Origin: Flavobacteriaceae bacterium S0862
GTDB lineage: Bacteria > Bacteroidota > Bacteroidia > Flavobacteriales > Flavobacteriaceae
Length of the DNA stretch: 64,000 bases
Reading direction: 5' to 3'
Assembly (NCBI GenBank): GCA_023015825.1
Contig: JALKAW010000002.1
Location: 310,001-374,000 of the forward strand
Of this stretch, positions 35,834-44,327 are shown one piece after another (position 1 is the stretch's first letter; every line of letters starts with the position of its first letter). The position numbers were made by a program, and so were the translations under genes. The notes beneath the pieces are model-generated. The model had not been told where the DNA came from. It made no database searches and worked only from the letters and a program-made list of their open reading frames with translations.

Positions 35834-37909
35834 ATGAGATGCATTAATACAAGATATTATTTTAACACAACTACCGTCTTAATAACGGCACTTTTTTTGA
35901 TAATAAGTTCGCCTATTCATGCTCAGGAAAACAATACTAAAACCGATACGCTTCCCACTATATTAATTAACGCTTCCAAAATAGTGGCATCTAAAAAAAA
36001 GATTCCATTGGCTATATCTACTGTAGATCTTGCAACTAGAAGCGATATTTCCCAACAACTTTCATTAAATGATTACATAAACACCATTCCTGGGTTATTC
36101 GCGCTAAATGCAAATAATTTTTCACAAGATTTGAGAGTGTCTATTCGAGGGTTTGGCGCTAGATCTGCATTTGGAATTAGAGGCATTAAAATAATAGTTG
36201 ACGGCATTCCAGAAACCACACCAGACGGTCAGGGCCAAATAGACAACCTTAATATTGGAACAATAGATAAAATTGAAATTATTAGAGGCCCAGCGTCTTC
36301 ATTATATGGCAATGCTTCTGGAGGTGTAATTAACATACTTACAAAAGATCAATTTGAAACTAATTTTGTAAAAGCTGGACTTACATATGGAAGTTATGGG
36401 TTTCAACAATATCAAGTAAATGCAGGACTCCTATTTGGAAAAACCAATGTTCTTATGCAAGAGACAAATACCACATCTCATGGTTATAGGGTTATGAGTG
36501 GATTTAAAAGTAATAATCTAAATTTAAAAATACGACATGTATTTTCTAATAACTCTAAATTAAACGCTCAAATTAACTTTAGCAATAGCCCTTTTGCCGG
36601 AGATTCTGGTGGACTCACCTTAGAGGAAGTAGAAGATGATCGAAAACAGGCAAGAGGAAGAAATTTGGACTTTAAAACGGAAGAATCCATTAATCAATTT
36701 AAAATAGGAACCAATTTTAAACATAAATGGTCGAATAGCACTTTCAATACTTATGGCTTTTTTTCTTCTCGTGAATTTTTTGGAAAGCTGCCTTTCGAGA
36801 ATGGAGGAATCGTTGATTTGGATAGGAAATATTTTGGTTTTGGGAGCAGTTATAACCATAAGAGTGATATAAATAAATTCCAAAACACGTTTCAAGTAGG
36901 TTTTGATTTGGCAAATCAAAATGATACGAGAAAACGATTTGATAATTTGCAAGGAGAAACAGGAGCAAAGGCACTAGATCAACTTGAGTCATACGCAACT
37001 TTTGGTGTCTATGCTTTAAATCATGTTAAATTCGAAAAGGTGTTATTAAATTTTGGGATGCGATTCGATTATAACAGAATTAAAGCAAGTGATAATTTTC
37101 TGGCCAACGGAGATCAATCAGGAACGATATATTTAAATTCATTTAATCCAAGCATTGGTCTAAGTTATCAAATACAACGTGATCAGTATCTCTATGGAAA
37201 TTTCTCTACAAGTTTTGAAACACCAGTTATGAGTGAGCTTTCTGCCAATGTGATAGATGAGGGCGGTTTTAATCAATCTTTAAATCCGCAAAAAGCTAAA
37301 AACTTTGAGATTGGATACAAAGTAGAGAGTAAAAATTTAAGTGGAGAACTAGCTTTGTTTTATATAACAACAACAGATGATATTATTTCATATGAATTAG
37401 AAATGTTTCCAGGACGTACATTTTATAAGAACGCAGGGAAAACCATTAGGAAAGGATTGGAAATGAATGGAGCAATTAGCATAGACTCTAGTTTTAATAT
37501 CACTCTGAATTACACATATTCAGATTTTAACTTTGACACCTATTCTACATCCAATGATGATTTTAATGACAACGAACTTCCTGGGATTCCAAAACATATG
37601 GGTGCAATTACATTTTTATACCATAACAAAAATGGACTTAAAGCACGATTTGTTAATCAGTTTGTGGGGGCGTTATTTTTGAATGATGCTAATTCTGTTA
37701 AGGATCAGGGTTATTTGAAAACAGATATAAATATAGGTTATGAAAAAAAGTTCAAATATTTACATTTAATCCCATTTGTTGGAATTAATAATCTGTTCAA
37801 TACTGTATACAACGACAATATTAGAATAAATGCCTTTGGCGGCCGCTATTACGAACCAGCACCTGGAATAAATGTTTTTGGAGGTATAAGGTTAATGCAT
37901 ATACTCTAA
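35834..37909 (+). CDS. TonB-dependent outer-membrane receptor (FecA/FhuA-like)
   Basis: 691 aa. A signal peptide ends at about SPIHAQ (residue 31). A plug domain (about 40-165) holds SIRGFGARSAFGIRGIKIIVDGIPETTPDGQGQ, IDKIEIIRGPASSLYGNASGGVINI, all hallmark TonB-receptor plug motifs. A 22-strand-type barrel follows, ending in a final strand VFGGIRLMHIL. The general sequence resembles siderophore or metal receptors without an N-terminal CarboxypepD domain. Ligand unknown; no partner lipoprotein or transporter genes beside it. Confidence 0.93.
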   Translation: MRCINTRYYFNTTTVLITALFLIISSPIHAQENNTKTDTLPTILINASKIVASKKKIPLAISTVDLATRSDISQQLSLNDYINTIPGLFALNANNFSQDLRVSIRGFGARSAFGIRGIKIIVDGIPETTPDGQGQIDNLNIGTIDKIEIIRGPASSLYGNASGGVINILTKDQFETNFVKAGLTYGSYGFQQYQVNAGLLFGKTNVLMQETNTTSHGYRVMSGFKSNNLNLKIRHVFSNNSKLNAQINFSNSPFAGDSGGLTLEEVEDDRKQARGRNLDFKTEESINQFKIGTNFKHKWSNSTFNTYGFFSSREFFGKLPFENGGIVDLDRKYFGFGSSYNHKSDINKFQNTFQVGFDLANQNDTRKRFDNLQGETGAKALDQLESYATFGVYALNHVKFEKVLLNFGMRFDYNRIKASDNFLANGDQSGTIYLNSFNPSIGLSYQIQRDQYLYGNFSTSFETPVMSELSANVIDEGGFNQSLNPQKAKNFEIGYKVESKNLSGELALFYITTTDDIISYELEMFPGRTFYKNAGKTIRKGLEMNGAISIDSSFNITLNYTYSDFNFDTYSTSNDDFNDNELPGIPKHMGAITFLYHNKNGLKARFVNQFVGALFLNDANSVKDQGYLKTDINIGYEKKFKYLHLIPFVGINNLFNTVYNDNIRINAFGGRYYEPAPGINVFGGIRLMHIL

Positions 37910-38173
37910 CAAACCCTTTTTTAGACTAATAAAATTAAGTTTAAATGAAATGTAGGTTTTTCTTTTTTTAAAGAGTAGTCTAATAATTTTTTAAACAATT
38001 AGCCATCGAGAACAATTGAATGAAGTTTTGTTAAAATAATTATTAAAGCCCAAAAAAATTGCAGAAAATACATGCAAACTTTATTTTCGCATAATAAAGG
38101 GATAATGAAAGAGTTATAAGTTTAATTAATTCTTTCAAAAAATTAATTAATTAGTCAGTGTCAATTGCAGTAT
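37910..38173. other. AT-rich intergenic stretch, nothing recognisable
   Basis: Between the TonB receptor and the hairpins before the PID-CTERM-like gene I see no ORF with coding character, no tRNA-like fold and no clear promoter. It has AT-rich self-complementary stretches such as AATTAATT repeats near 38124-38154. Confidence 0.5.
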
Positions 38174-38223
38174 AAAAACGTATTTCATCGACGTTTTTTA
38201 AACACTTCATAGGTGTTTTTTTT
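38174..38223 (+). terminator. Two adjacent hairpins, the second with a T run (terminator-like)
   Basis: AAAAACGT (38174-38181) pairs with ACGTTTTT (38191-38198); directly after it AAACACT (38200-38206) pairs with GGTGTTT (38212-38218) and is followed by eight T. Either end of the TonB-receptor transcript or an attenuator in the 5' leader of the following small gene. Confidence 0.6.
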
Positions 38224-38271
38224 ATGGTAAATATTTTGATAACTGGCTTTTTTTCATACTTTAACCTCAAA

Positions 38272-38484
38272 ATGACTCAAAAAAACAATATGAAATTAGC
38301 CCAAATCTTATTTGTTTTTACTAATGTAGTTTATGCCTATCAAGGGCCTATACCGCCGCCGCCAGCACCACCACCACCACCAGGACTACCTATTGATGGT
38401 ACTGTTGTTTTTGTTTTTGCGTTAGCTCTTTTATATGGAGTAATTAAACATCTTGGTTTTATTAAATCAAAACCTAAGAATTAG
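38272..38484 (+). CDS. Small secreted proline-rich protein with PID-CTERM-like C-terminal sorting signal
   Basis: 70 aa from ATG 38272 (MTQKNNMKLAQILFVFTNVVYA...); ATG 38290 is also possible, and an upstream extension to 38224 overlaps the hairpins. A signal peptide (to about VVYA) is followed at once by a Pro-rich stretch PPPPAPPPPPGLPIDG, a hydrophobic segment (VVFVFALALLYGVI) and a basic tail (KSKPKN). This pattern of Pro run, P-I-D, one helix and basic tail is the PID-CTERM-type arrangement of small Bacteroidota proteins, thought to be a sorting signal. Almost no mature domain is left, so its job is unclear. Its stop overlaps ribE by 4 bp (convergent). Confidence 0.72.
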   Translation: MTQKNNMKLAQILFVFTNVVYAYQGPIPPPPAPPPPPGLPIDGTVVFVFALALLYGVIKHLGFIKSKPKN

Positions 38485-39071
38485 AGTTTTATTTCTTGAA
38501 GCTTACTTACGTATTTTCCTATTACATCAAATTCTAAATTAACAATGGATCCGGTTTTAAGACTGCTAAAATTTGTGTGTTTGTAAGTATAAGGTATTAT
38601 TGCAACACTAAAAGTATCTTTTTTAGAGTCTACAACGGTTAAGCTAACACCATTAATTGTTATAGAGCCCTTTTCGATGGTAATGTTTCCTAATGAAGCA
38701 TCATATTTAAAAGTATACTGCCAACTTCCATCATGTTCTTTTACATTTATGCATGTTGCAATTTGATCTACGTGCCCTTGAACGATGTGCCCATCTAATC
38801 TATCCCCGAGCTTCATAGCTCTTTCAAGATTCACCAAATAGTTAATCTTTAATGCTCCAATATTAGACTTATCTAGAGTTTCTTTAATAGCAGTTACTGT
38901 ATATTCTTTATCTTTTATATTTACAACAGTTAAGCAAACACCATTATGTGCAACACTTTGGTCTATTTTTAGCTCATTTGTTATATTACTTTCAATAGTT
39001 ATATTAATGTTCTCTCCCTTTCTTACTAAGCTTTTAATTATTCCAAGATCTTCTATAATACCAGTAAACAT
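38481..39071 (-). CDS. ribE: Riboflavin synthase, alpha chain
   Basis: 196 aa, normal length. Makes riboflavin from two lumazine molecules. Two lumazine-binding repeats: the first opens MFTGIIEDLGIIKSL with VAHNGVCLTV, the second has GHIVQGHVDQIATC and GVSLTVVDSK; each begins with the characteristic SxTxNGVxLTV-type strand. No FMN riboswitch could be recognised upstream: the 61 bp to pdxA hold only opposed promoter boxes. Monocistronic. Confidence 0.96.
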   Translation of the reverse strand: MFTGIIEDLGIIKSLVRKGENINITIESNITNELKIDQSVAHNGVCLTVVNIKDKEYTVTAIKETLDKSNIGALKINYLVNLERAMKLGDRLDGHIVQGHVDQIATCINVKEHDGSWQYTFKYDASLGNITIEKGSITINGVSLTVVDSKKDTFSVAIIPYTYKHTNFSSLKTGSIVNLEFDVIGKYVSKLQEIKL

Positions 39072-39089
39072 ATAACGATTTTATTTAGT

Positions 39090-39111
39090 TAAATTTGTAA
39101 CATCAAAATTA
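39090..39111. promoter_or_regulatory. Overlapping divergent -7 boxes for ribE and pdxA
   Basis: Plus strand TAAATTTG (39090-39097) points to pdxA (ATG 39133). Minus strand TAATTTTG (39104-39111) points to ribE (ATG 39071). They sit within 22 bp, so the two transcripts could interfere. No -33 elements are clear. Confidence 0.45.
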
Positions 39112-39132
39112 CAAACAAAGTCATCATTATTA

Positions 39133-40179
39133 ATGAGAAGAGATGAAAAAATTTTAGTAGGGATATCTATTGGTGATCTTAATGGCATTGGTGGTGAAAT
39201 AATTCTTAAAACTTTTGAGGATGACAGAATTCTTGATTTTTGCACTCCCATTATTTATGCATCTAATAAAGCAATAGCCTTCTTAAAGGCTCACTTTAAT
39301 AGCGAGATAAACTTTAATGGTATTCATAAGCCCGAACAAGCTGTGCATGGAAAAATAAATGTGTTAAATGTATGGAAGGAAAATATCGCTATTAATTTTG
39401 GCAGTGAAGACTTGAAAATTGGTGAGTATTCCATAAAATCTTTTAAGGCAGCAACAAACGATTTAAAAAATAAAAAAATAGATGTTTTGGTCACAGCACC
39501 TATTAATAAACACAATATCCAATCGGAATCTTTTAGCTTTCCTGGACACACAGATTATTTATCACAGGAACTTGAAGGTGAAGGGCTTATGTTTATGATT
39601 ACTGAAGAGTTAAAAGTAGGTCTTCTTACAGACCATGTTCCAGTTAGTGAGGTATCATCAAAAATTAAAAGAGAATTAATTATATCTAAAATAGAAACCA
39701 TTGATAAAACATTAAAAATGGATTTTGGGATTAGAAAACCCAAAATAGCTGTTTTAGGCATAAATCCACATACAGGAGATGGTGGTGTTATTGGAACGGA
39801 AGACGACGATATTTTAAAGCCAACTTTAATAGATATACGTAAAAGTGGAAAACTCGTTTTTGGACCCTATTCAGCCGATAGCTTTTTTGGATCTAACAAC
39901 TATAAAAACTTTGATGCAATAATTGCTGCATATCACGACCAGGGGCTCATCCCATTTAAAACACTCTCTTTTGGACAAGGCGTAAATTTTACTGCTGGAC
40001 TTAATGGCGTTAGAACCTCTCCAGACCACGGAACTGCTTATGAAATTGCAGGAAATGGACACGCAGACAACAGTTCTTTTAAAGAAGCATTATTTGCTGG
40101 AATTCAAATTTTTAAAAATCGCCAAGAGTTTGAAAGAATTAACAGCAATCCATTAAAAAAACAAAGACAAAAGATATAA
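39133..40179 (+). CDS. pdxA: 4-hydroxythreonine-4-phosphate dehydrogenase
   Basis: 348 aa. NAD-dependent, metal-binding enzyme of the DXP-dependent pyridoxal 5'-phosphate pathway. GISIGDLNGIGGEIILK is the N-terminal signature. The metal-binding His residues are in SFPGHTDYLSQ, LLTDHVPVS and AAYHDQGLIPFK; GVRTSPDHGTAYEIAG is the C-terminal signature. In this phylum the gene is often next to yceD-rpmF-fabH, as here. Own promoter box upstream. Confidence 0.95.
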   Translation: MRRDEKILVGISIGDLNGIGGEIILKTFEDDRILDFCTPIIYASNKAIAFLKAHFNSEINFNGIHKPEQAVHGKINVLNVWKENIAINFGSEDLKIGEYSIKSFKAATNDLKNKKIDVLVTAPINKHNIQSESFSFPGHTDYLSQELEGEGLMFMITEELKVGLLTDHVPVSEVSSKIKRELIISKIETIDKTLKMDFGIRKPKIAVLGINPHTGDGGVIGTEDDDILKPTLIDIRKSGKLVFGPYSADSFFGSNNYKNFDAIIAAYHDQGLIPFKTLSFGQGVNFTAGLNGVRTSPDHGTAYEIAGNGHADNSSFKEALFAGIQIFKNRQEFERINSNPLKKQRQKI

Positions 40180-40222
40180 ACAAAAAAATGTTTATAACCG
40201 CATATAGGTAAATATAATTTTA

Positions 40223-40230
40223 TATATTTG
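40223..40230 (+). promoter_or_regulatory. -7 promoter box (TATATTTG) for yceD-rpmF
   Basis: Exact TAnnTTTG match 22 bases before the yceD ATG, in the 73-bp gap after pdxA. No -33 element is evident. Confidence 0.5.
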
Positions 40231-40252
40231 CACGCTCGAAATAAATGTGGAG

Positions 40253-40792
40253 ATGAAGAAACTGAAAGAGTTTATAATTCAATTTATAGGATTAAAACAA
40301 GGAGAACACAATTTCGAGTATAAAATTGACAATAAGTTCTTTAACCATTTTGAGTACGACGAATTTAATGATGCAAATCTCAATGTAAAGGTTGTTTTAA
40401 ATAAAAAAACCACACTTTTAGAATTGTATTTTATGGTGTCTGGAACAGTTAATATAAACTGTGATTTAACAAACGAACCCTTCGACCAAGTTATCGAAAA
40501 TGATTTTAATTTGGTTGTCAAGTTTGGAGATGAGTATAATGATGAAAACGAGGAAATTTTAATTATACCTCATTCAGAATATGAAGTTAATATTGCGCAG
40601 TATATTTATGAATTAATTGTATTATCAGTACCATTTAAAAGAGTTCACCCAGGCGTAAAAGATGGGTCTTTAAATTCAGAAATATTAAAAAAACTTGAAG
40701 AATTAAGCCCTAAAAGCTTAGAAGAAAAAACAGAAAATGAGGACATTGACCCTCGTTGGAATACATTAAAAAAACTATTAACGGATAAATAA
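40253..40792 (+). CDS. yceD: YceD/DUF177 family protein
   Basis: 179 aa from the ATG at 40253; a GTG two codons earlier is also open. The core, TTLLELYFMVSGTVNINCDLTNEPFDQVIENDFNLVVKFG, has the Cys-x-x-(Thr) and acidic region of DUF177, though only one of the usual paired Cys is obvious here. The family is found beside rpmF across bacteria and is linked to 23S rRNA processing or accumulation. Acidic C-terminus with WNTLKKLL typical of the family. Eight bp before rpmF. Confidence 0.88.
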   Translation: MKKLKEFIIQFIGLKQGEHNFEYKIDNKFFNHFEYDEFNDANLNVKVVLNKKTTLLELYFMVSGTVNINCDLTNEPFDQVIENDFNLVVKFGDEYNDENEEILIIPHSEYEVNIAQYIYELIVLSVPFKRVHPGVKDGSLNSEILKKLEELSPKSLEEKTENEDIDPRWNTLKKLLTDK

Positions 40793-40800
40793 TATAGAAA

Positions 40801-41001
40801 ATGGCACATCCTAAAAGAAAAATCTCGAAAACAAGAAGAGATAAAAGAAGAACACATTACAAAGCAACTGTACCACAAATTGCTACGTGTCCTACTACAG
40901 GAGAAGCGCACTTATACCACAGAGCTCATTGGCACGAAGGAAAACTTTACTATAGAGGTCAAGTATTGGTAGATAATTCTCAAGAAGAAAATATAGCATA
41001 A
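40801..41001 (+). CDS. rpmF: 50S ribosomal protein L32
   Basis: 66 aa. Starts [20 protein letters not shown], the invariant L32 N-terminus; the zinc-ribbon part has a single CPTTGE with one Cys, so the four-Cys zinc site is reduced, as in many L32 forms. Follows yceD by 8 bp and is closed by a strong terminator. Confidence 0.96.
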   Translation: MAHPKRKISKTRRDKRRTHYKATVPQIATCPTTGEAHLYHRAHWHEGKLYYRGQVLVDNSQEENIA

Positions 41002-41023
41002 GCAATATGCCAGCATAATAATT

Positions 41024-41051
41024 AAACGCTCACTTGTGAGCGTTTTTTTTA
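41024..41051 (+). terminator. Rho-independent terminator after rpmF
   Basis: AAACGCTCA (41024-41032), 4-base loop CTTG, TGAGCGTTT (41037-41045) and a T run. A perfect 9-bp stem separates yceD-rpmF from fabH. Confidence 0.93.
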
Positions 41052-41118
41052 TGATAAATTTTTTTTGAAGTCAAAAACACCTATTTTGCACCACATTTGT
41101 TCAATAAAGGGTGTTTTT

Positions 41119-41154
41119 CGTCACTTTTTTGACGTTTTACGTCACTTTTGTGAT
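41119..41154 (+). promoter_or_regulatory. Paired direct and inverted repeats (CGTCACTTTT) upstream of fabH
   Basis: CGTCACTTTT occurs at 41119-41128 and 41140-41149, 21 bases apart (two helix turns). In addition CGTCA (41119-41123) faces TGACG (41130-41134), and GTCAC (41141-41145) faces GTGA (41150-41153). This looks like two binding sites on one DNA face, 27-62 bp before the fabH ATG. Confidence 0.45.
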
Positions 41155-41180
41155 TTTTTGTTCAAAACTAAACTATAACT

Positions 41181-42176
41181 ATGAGTAAGATCACAGCAGC
41201 AATTACAGCTGTTGGCGCATACGTGCCAGAATATGTATTAACCAACCAAATATTGGAAACAATGGTTGATACAAATGACGAATGGATTACAACTAGAACA
41301 GGAATTAAGGAGCGTAGAATCCTTAAAGACGAAGGTAAAGGAACTTCTTTTTTAGCCATTAAAGCCGCAGAAGACTTAATAAACAAAAAAGGAATAGATC
41401 CAAAAGACATAGAACTGGTAATTGTTGCAACTGCAACTCCAGATATGAAAGCCGCATCAACAGCTGCCTATACTGCTACACAAATTGGTGCAACAAATGC
41501 ATTTTCTTTTGATTTAGAAGCGGCGTGTTCAAGCTTTTTGTTTGGAATGTCAACAGCTGCAAAATATATTGAATCAGGGAGATATACAAAAGTACTCTTA
41601 ATAGGAGCAGATAAGAACTCTTCATTTATAAATTACGAAGATAGAGCTACTTGTATTATTTTTGGAGACGGAGCAGGAGCTGTATTATTTGAACCAAACG
41701 ATGAAAACTTAGGGCTTCAGGACGAATACTTAAGAAGCGATGGCTCTGGAAGAGAATTTTTACAAGCTACTTATGGTGGCTCGTCTTACCCTATGACCCA
41801 GGAAGCTTTTAGTGAGGGGAAACATTACGTGTTTCAAGATGGGAAGACGGTATTTAAAAACGCCGTATTTAATATGGCTGATGTAGCAGTAAAAATATTA
41901 GAACGTAACAACATAACAAAAGACGATATTGCTTGGTTAGCAGCTCATCAAGCTAACAAACGTATTATTGATGCGACAGCTAATAGGATAGAGCTAGACA
42001 ATAATAAAGTAATGATGAACATCGAAAAGTATGGTAATACTACATCGGCAACGCTTCCGTTATTATTACATGATTATGAATCGCAACTCAAAAAAGGAGA
42101 TAATATAATTTTTGCTGCTTTTGGAGGCGGCTTTACTTGGGGTTCAATTTACTTAAAATGGGCCTATAATTCTTAA
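41181..42176 (+). CDS. fabH: Beta-ketoacyl-ACP synthase III
   Basis: 331 aa. Starts fatty-acid elongation by condensing an acyl-CoA with malonyl-ACP. The Cys-His-Asn triad is present: EAACSSFLFG (Cys116), WLAAHQANKRI (His) and KYGNTTSATLPL (Asn). GAGAVLFEP and the C-terminal FAAFGGGFTWGS complete the signature. plsX, the usual gene between rpmF and fabH in other bacteria, is missing here. Followed by accB after 28 bp. Confidence 0.96.
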   Translation: MSKITAAITAVGAYVPEYVLTNQILETMVDTNDEWITTRTGIKERRILKDEGKGTSFLAIKAAEDLINKKGIDPKDIELVIVATATPDMKAASTAAYTATQIGATNAFSFDLEAACSSFLFGMSTAAKYIESGRYTKVLLIGADKNSSFINYEDRATCIIFGDGAGAVLFEPNDENLGLQDEYLRSDGSGREFLQATYGGSSYPMTQEAFSEGKHYVFQDGKTVFKNAVFNMADVAVKILERNNITKDDIAWLAAHQANKRIIDATANRIELDNNKVMMNIEKYGNTTSATLPLLLHDYESQLKKGDNIIFAAFGGGFTWGSIYLKWAYNS

Positions 42177-42204
42177 CAAACTAACTAAATTAAAATAGCA
42201 AATT

Positions 42205-42681
42205 ATGGATTTAAAAGAGATTCAAAACTTAATCAAATTTGTCGCCAAATCAGGTGCAAGTGAGGTTAAATTGGAGATGGATGACATTAAAATCACCATT
42301 AAAACAGGATCAGATTCTGAAACCACAATAGTACAACAAGTTCCAGTTCAAACACAAATGCCACAGGCAGCACCACCAGCTGCAACTACAGCTCCTGCGC
42401 AAGATGCTGTACCTGCGGCCACGACCGAGGATAACTCAAAATATATTACAATAAAATCACCAATCATAGGAACTTTCTATAGAAAACCATCACCAGATAA
42501 ACCGTTATTTGTTGAGGTAGGGCAAACTATTGCTGAGGGCGATGTACTTTGTATTATTGAGGCAATGAAATTATTCAATGAGATAGAATCTGAAGTTTCA
42601 GGAAAAATAGTAAAAATACTAGTTGACGATTCTTCTCCAGTAGAATTTGACCAGCCATTATTTTTGGTTGACCCATCTTAA
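42205..42681 (+). CDS. accB: Biotin carboxyl carrier protein of acetyl-CoA carboxylase
   Basis: 158 aa. The N-terminal helix ([24 protein letters not shown]) is the BCCP dimer region, followed by an Ala/Pro/Gln-rich flexible linker (about 42-78) and the biotinyl domain. The biotin-accepting Lys122 is in [21 protein letters not shown] is the BCCP thumb-type loop. It carries biotin between AccC and the carboxyltransferase. accC follows after a repeat-rich 105-bp gap. Confidence 0.95.
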   Translation: MDLKEIQNLIKFVAKSGASEVKLEMDDIKITIKTGSDSETTIVQQVPVQTQMPQAAPPAATTAPAQDAVPAATTEDNSKYITIKSPIIGTFYRKPSPDKPLFVEVGQTIAEGDVLCIIEAMKLFNEIESEVSGKIVKILVDDSSPVEFDQPLFLVDPS

Positions 42682-42786
42682 ATTTTAGATTATTAGATCC
42701 CTTGATTGTTAGATGCATGTTATTCTAATAATCGAATAATCCAATAATCCAATAATCCAATTGTCTAATTATCTAATTCGAAAAAG
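42682..42786 (+). repeat. accB-accC spacer with four tandem 8-bp repeats in an imperfect dyad
   Basis: AATAATCG at 42727-42734 is followed without gap by AATAATCC at 42735-42742, 42743-42750 and 42751-42758: four copies of an 8-mer. Flanks TTAGATTATTAGAT (about 42684-42697) and TCTAATTATCTAA (about 42764-42776) are near-complementary, so the whole spacer can fold. It resembles small repeated intergenic elements, but I cannot test its copy number in the genome. Confidence 0.7.
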
Positions 42787-44139
42787 ATGTTTAAAAAAAT
42801 ATTAATAGCCAATCGAGGGGAAATAGCACTACGTGTTATTAGAACCTGTAAAGAAATGGGAATTAAAACAGTTGCGGTTTACTCTACAGCTGATGCCGAA
42901 AGTCTTCACGTAAAATTTGCAGATGAAGCTGTTTGTATAGGGCCAGCTCCAAGTAGTGAGTCTTATTTAAAAATGTCCAACATTATTGCTGCTGCAGAAA
43001 TAACAAACGCAGATGCAATTCATCCAGGATATGGGTTCTTATCTGAAAATGCCAAATTCTCTAAAATTTGTGGCGAGCATGATATTAAATTCATTGGTGC
43101 ATCTCCTGAAATGATTGATAGAATGGGAGACAAAGCTAATGCAAAGGCGACCATGAAAGCAGCAGGAGTACCTTGTGTACCAGGTAGTGAAGGCGTTATC
43201 GAAGACTTCGAAGAGTGTGAAAAACTTGCCGAAGAAACGGGCTACCCTGTTATGCTTAAGGCATCTGCTGGAGGTGGTGGAAAAGGAATGCGTGCTGTAT
43301 GGAAACCAGAAAACTTAAAAGAAGCTTGGGAGTCTGCTAGACAAGAATCTAAAGCAGCTTTTGGGAATGACGATATGTATATGGAGAAGCTTATTGAAGA
43401 ACCTAGACATATAGAAATTCAAATTGTTGGAGATTCTCGTGGAGTTGCTTGTCATTTATCAGAAAGAGATTGCTCGGTTCAACGACGTCACCAAAAACTA
43501 ACTGAAGAAGTTCCTTCTCCATTTATGACAAATGCTTTGCGCAAAAAAATGGGAGAAGCAGCCGTAAAAGCTGCTGAGCACATTAAATATGAAGGCGCAG
43601 GAACTGTTGAATTTTTGGTTGATAAAAACCGAAATTTCTACTTCATGGAAATGAATACGCGTATTCAAGTGGAACACCCAATTACTGAGCAAGTTATTGA
43701 TTTCGATTTAATTCGTGAACAAATATTGGTCGCTGCAGGCGTACCTATTTCTGGAAAGCACTATACGCCAAATTTACATTCTATTGAATGTAGAATTAAT
43801 GCTGAAGATCCATTTAACGACTTTAGACCTTCACCAGGAAAAATCACAACGCTACATGCTCCTGGAGGTCATGGCGTACGTTTAGACACTCATGTTTATG
43901 CAGGATATTCTATTCCTCCAAATTACGATTCGATGATAGCCAAACTAATTACAACTGCTCAAACTCGAGAAGAAGCAATTAATAAAATGAAGCGTGCTTT
44001 AGATGAATTTATTATTGAGGGTATTAAAACCACCATTCCATTCCATAGACAATTAATGGATCATCCAGATTATTTAGCTGGAAATTATACTACTAAATTC
44101 ATGGAAGATTTCGAAATGGATGAAAAGTATAAAGATTAA
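42787..44139 (+). CDS. accC: Biotin carboxylase subunit of acetyl-CoA carboxylase
   Basis: 450 aa, normal length. ATP-grasp enzyme that carboxylates biotin on AccB with bicarbonate. [17 protein letters not shown] is the N-terminal biotin-carboxylase signature, [12 protein letters not shown] the glycine-rich ATP loop, [14 protein letters not shown] and [18 protein letters not shown] the metal and active-site region (catalytic Glu and Arg). Strong terminator after it. Confidence 0.97.
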   Translation: MFKKILIANRGEIALRVIRTCKEMGIKTVAVYSTADAESLHVKFADEAVCIGPAPSSESYLKMSNIIAAAEITNADAIHPGYGFLSENAKFSKICGEHDIKFIGASPEMIDRMGDKANAKATMKAAGVPCVPGSEGVIEDFEECEKLAEETGYPVMLKASAGGGGKGMRAVWKPENLKEAWESARQESKAAFGNDDMYMEKLIEEPRHIEIQIVGDSRGVACHLSERDCSVQRRHQKLTEEVPSPFMTNALRKKMGEAAVKAAEHIKYEGAGTVEFLVDKNRNFYFMEMNTRIQVEHPITEQVIDFDLIREQILVAAGVPISGKHYTPNLHSIECRINAEDPFNDFRPSPGKITTLHAPGGHGVRLDTHVYAGYSIPPNYDSMIAKLITTAQTREEAINKMKRALDEFIIEGIKTTIPFHRQLMDHPDYLAGNYTTKFMEDFEMDEKYKD

Positions 44140-44141
44140 GT

Positions 44142-44177
44142 AAAAAAACTCCGAAAATAATTTTCGGAGTTTTTTTA
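44142..44177 (+). terminator. Rho-independent terminator after accC
   Basis: AACTCCGAAAA (44147-44157), 3-base loop, TTTTCGGAGTT (44161-44171) with flanking A and T runs: a perfect 11-bp core stem. Confidence 0.94.
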
Positions 44178-44327
44178 TGCTGTACTTTTTTAATTGTACA
44201 TTTAACTCATGACAAAAAAAATATTAAAGACCAATGAAATGCCTTGGGTATTAATTCCCGGGCTTTAACTTCCTTTTTGTTTACTTCAACTTTTAATTTC
44301 TTTTTTTAACTTTTTTAAAATTTTCTC

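Noticed and set aside
39072-39132. FMN riboswitch upstream of ribE
   Set aside because: The gap is only 61 bp, filled by opposed promoter boxes, far too short for the aptamer and without its conserved stems.
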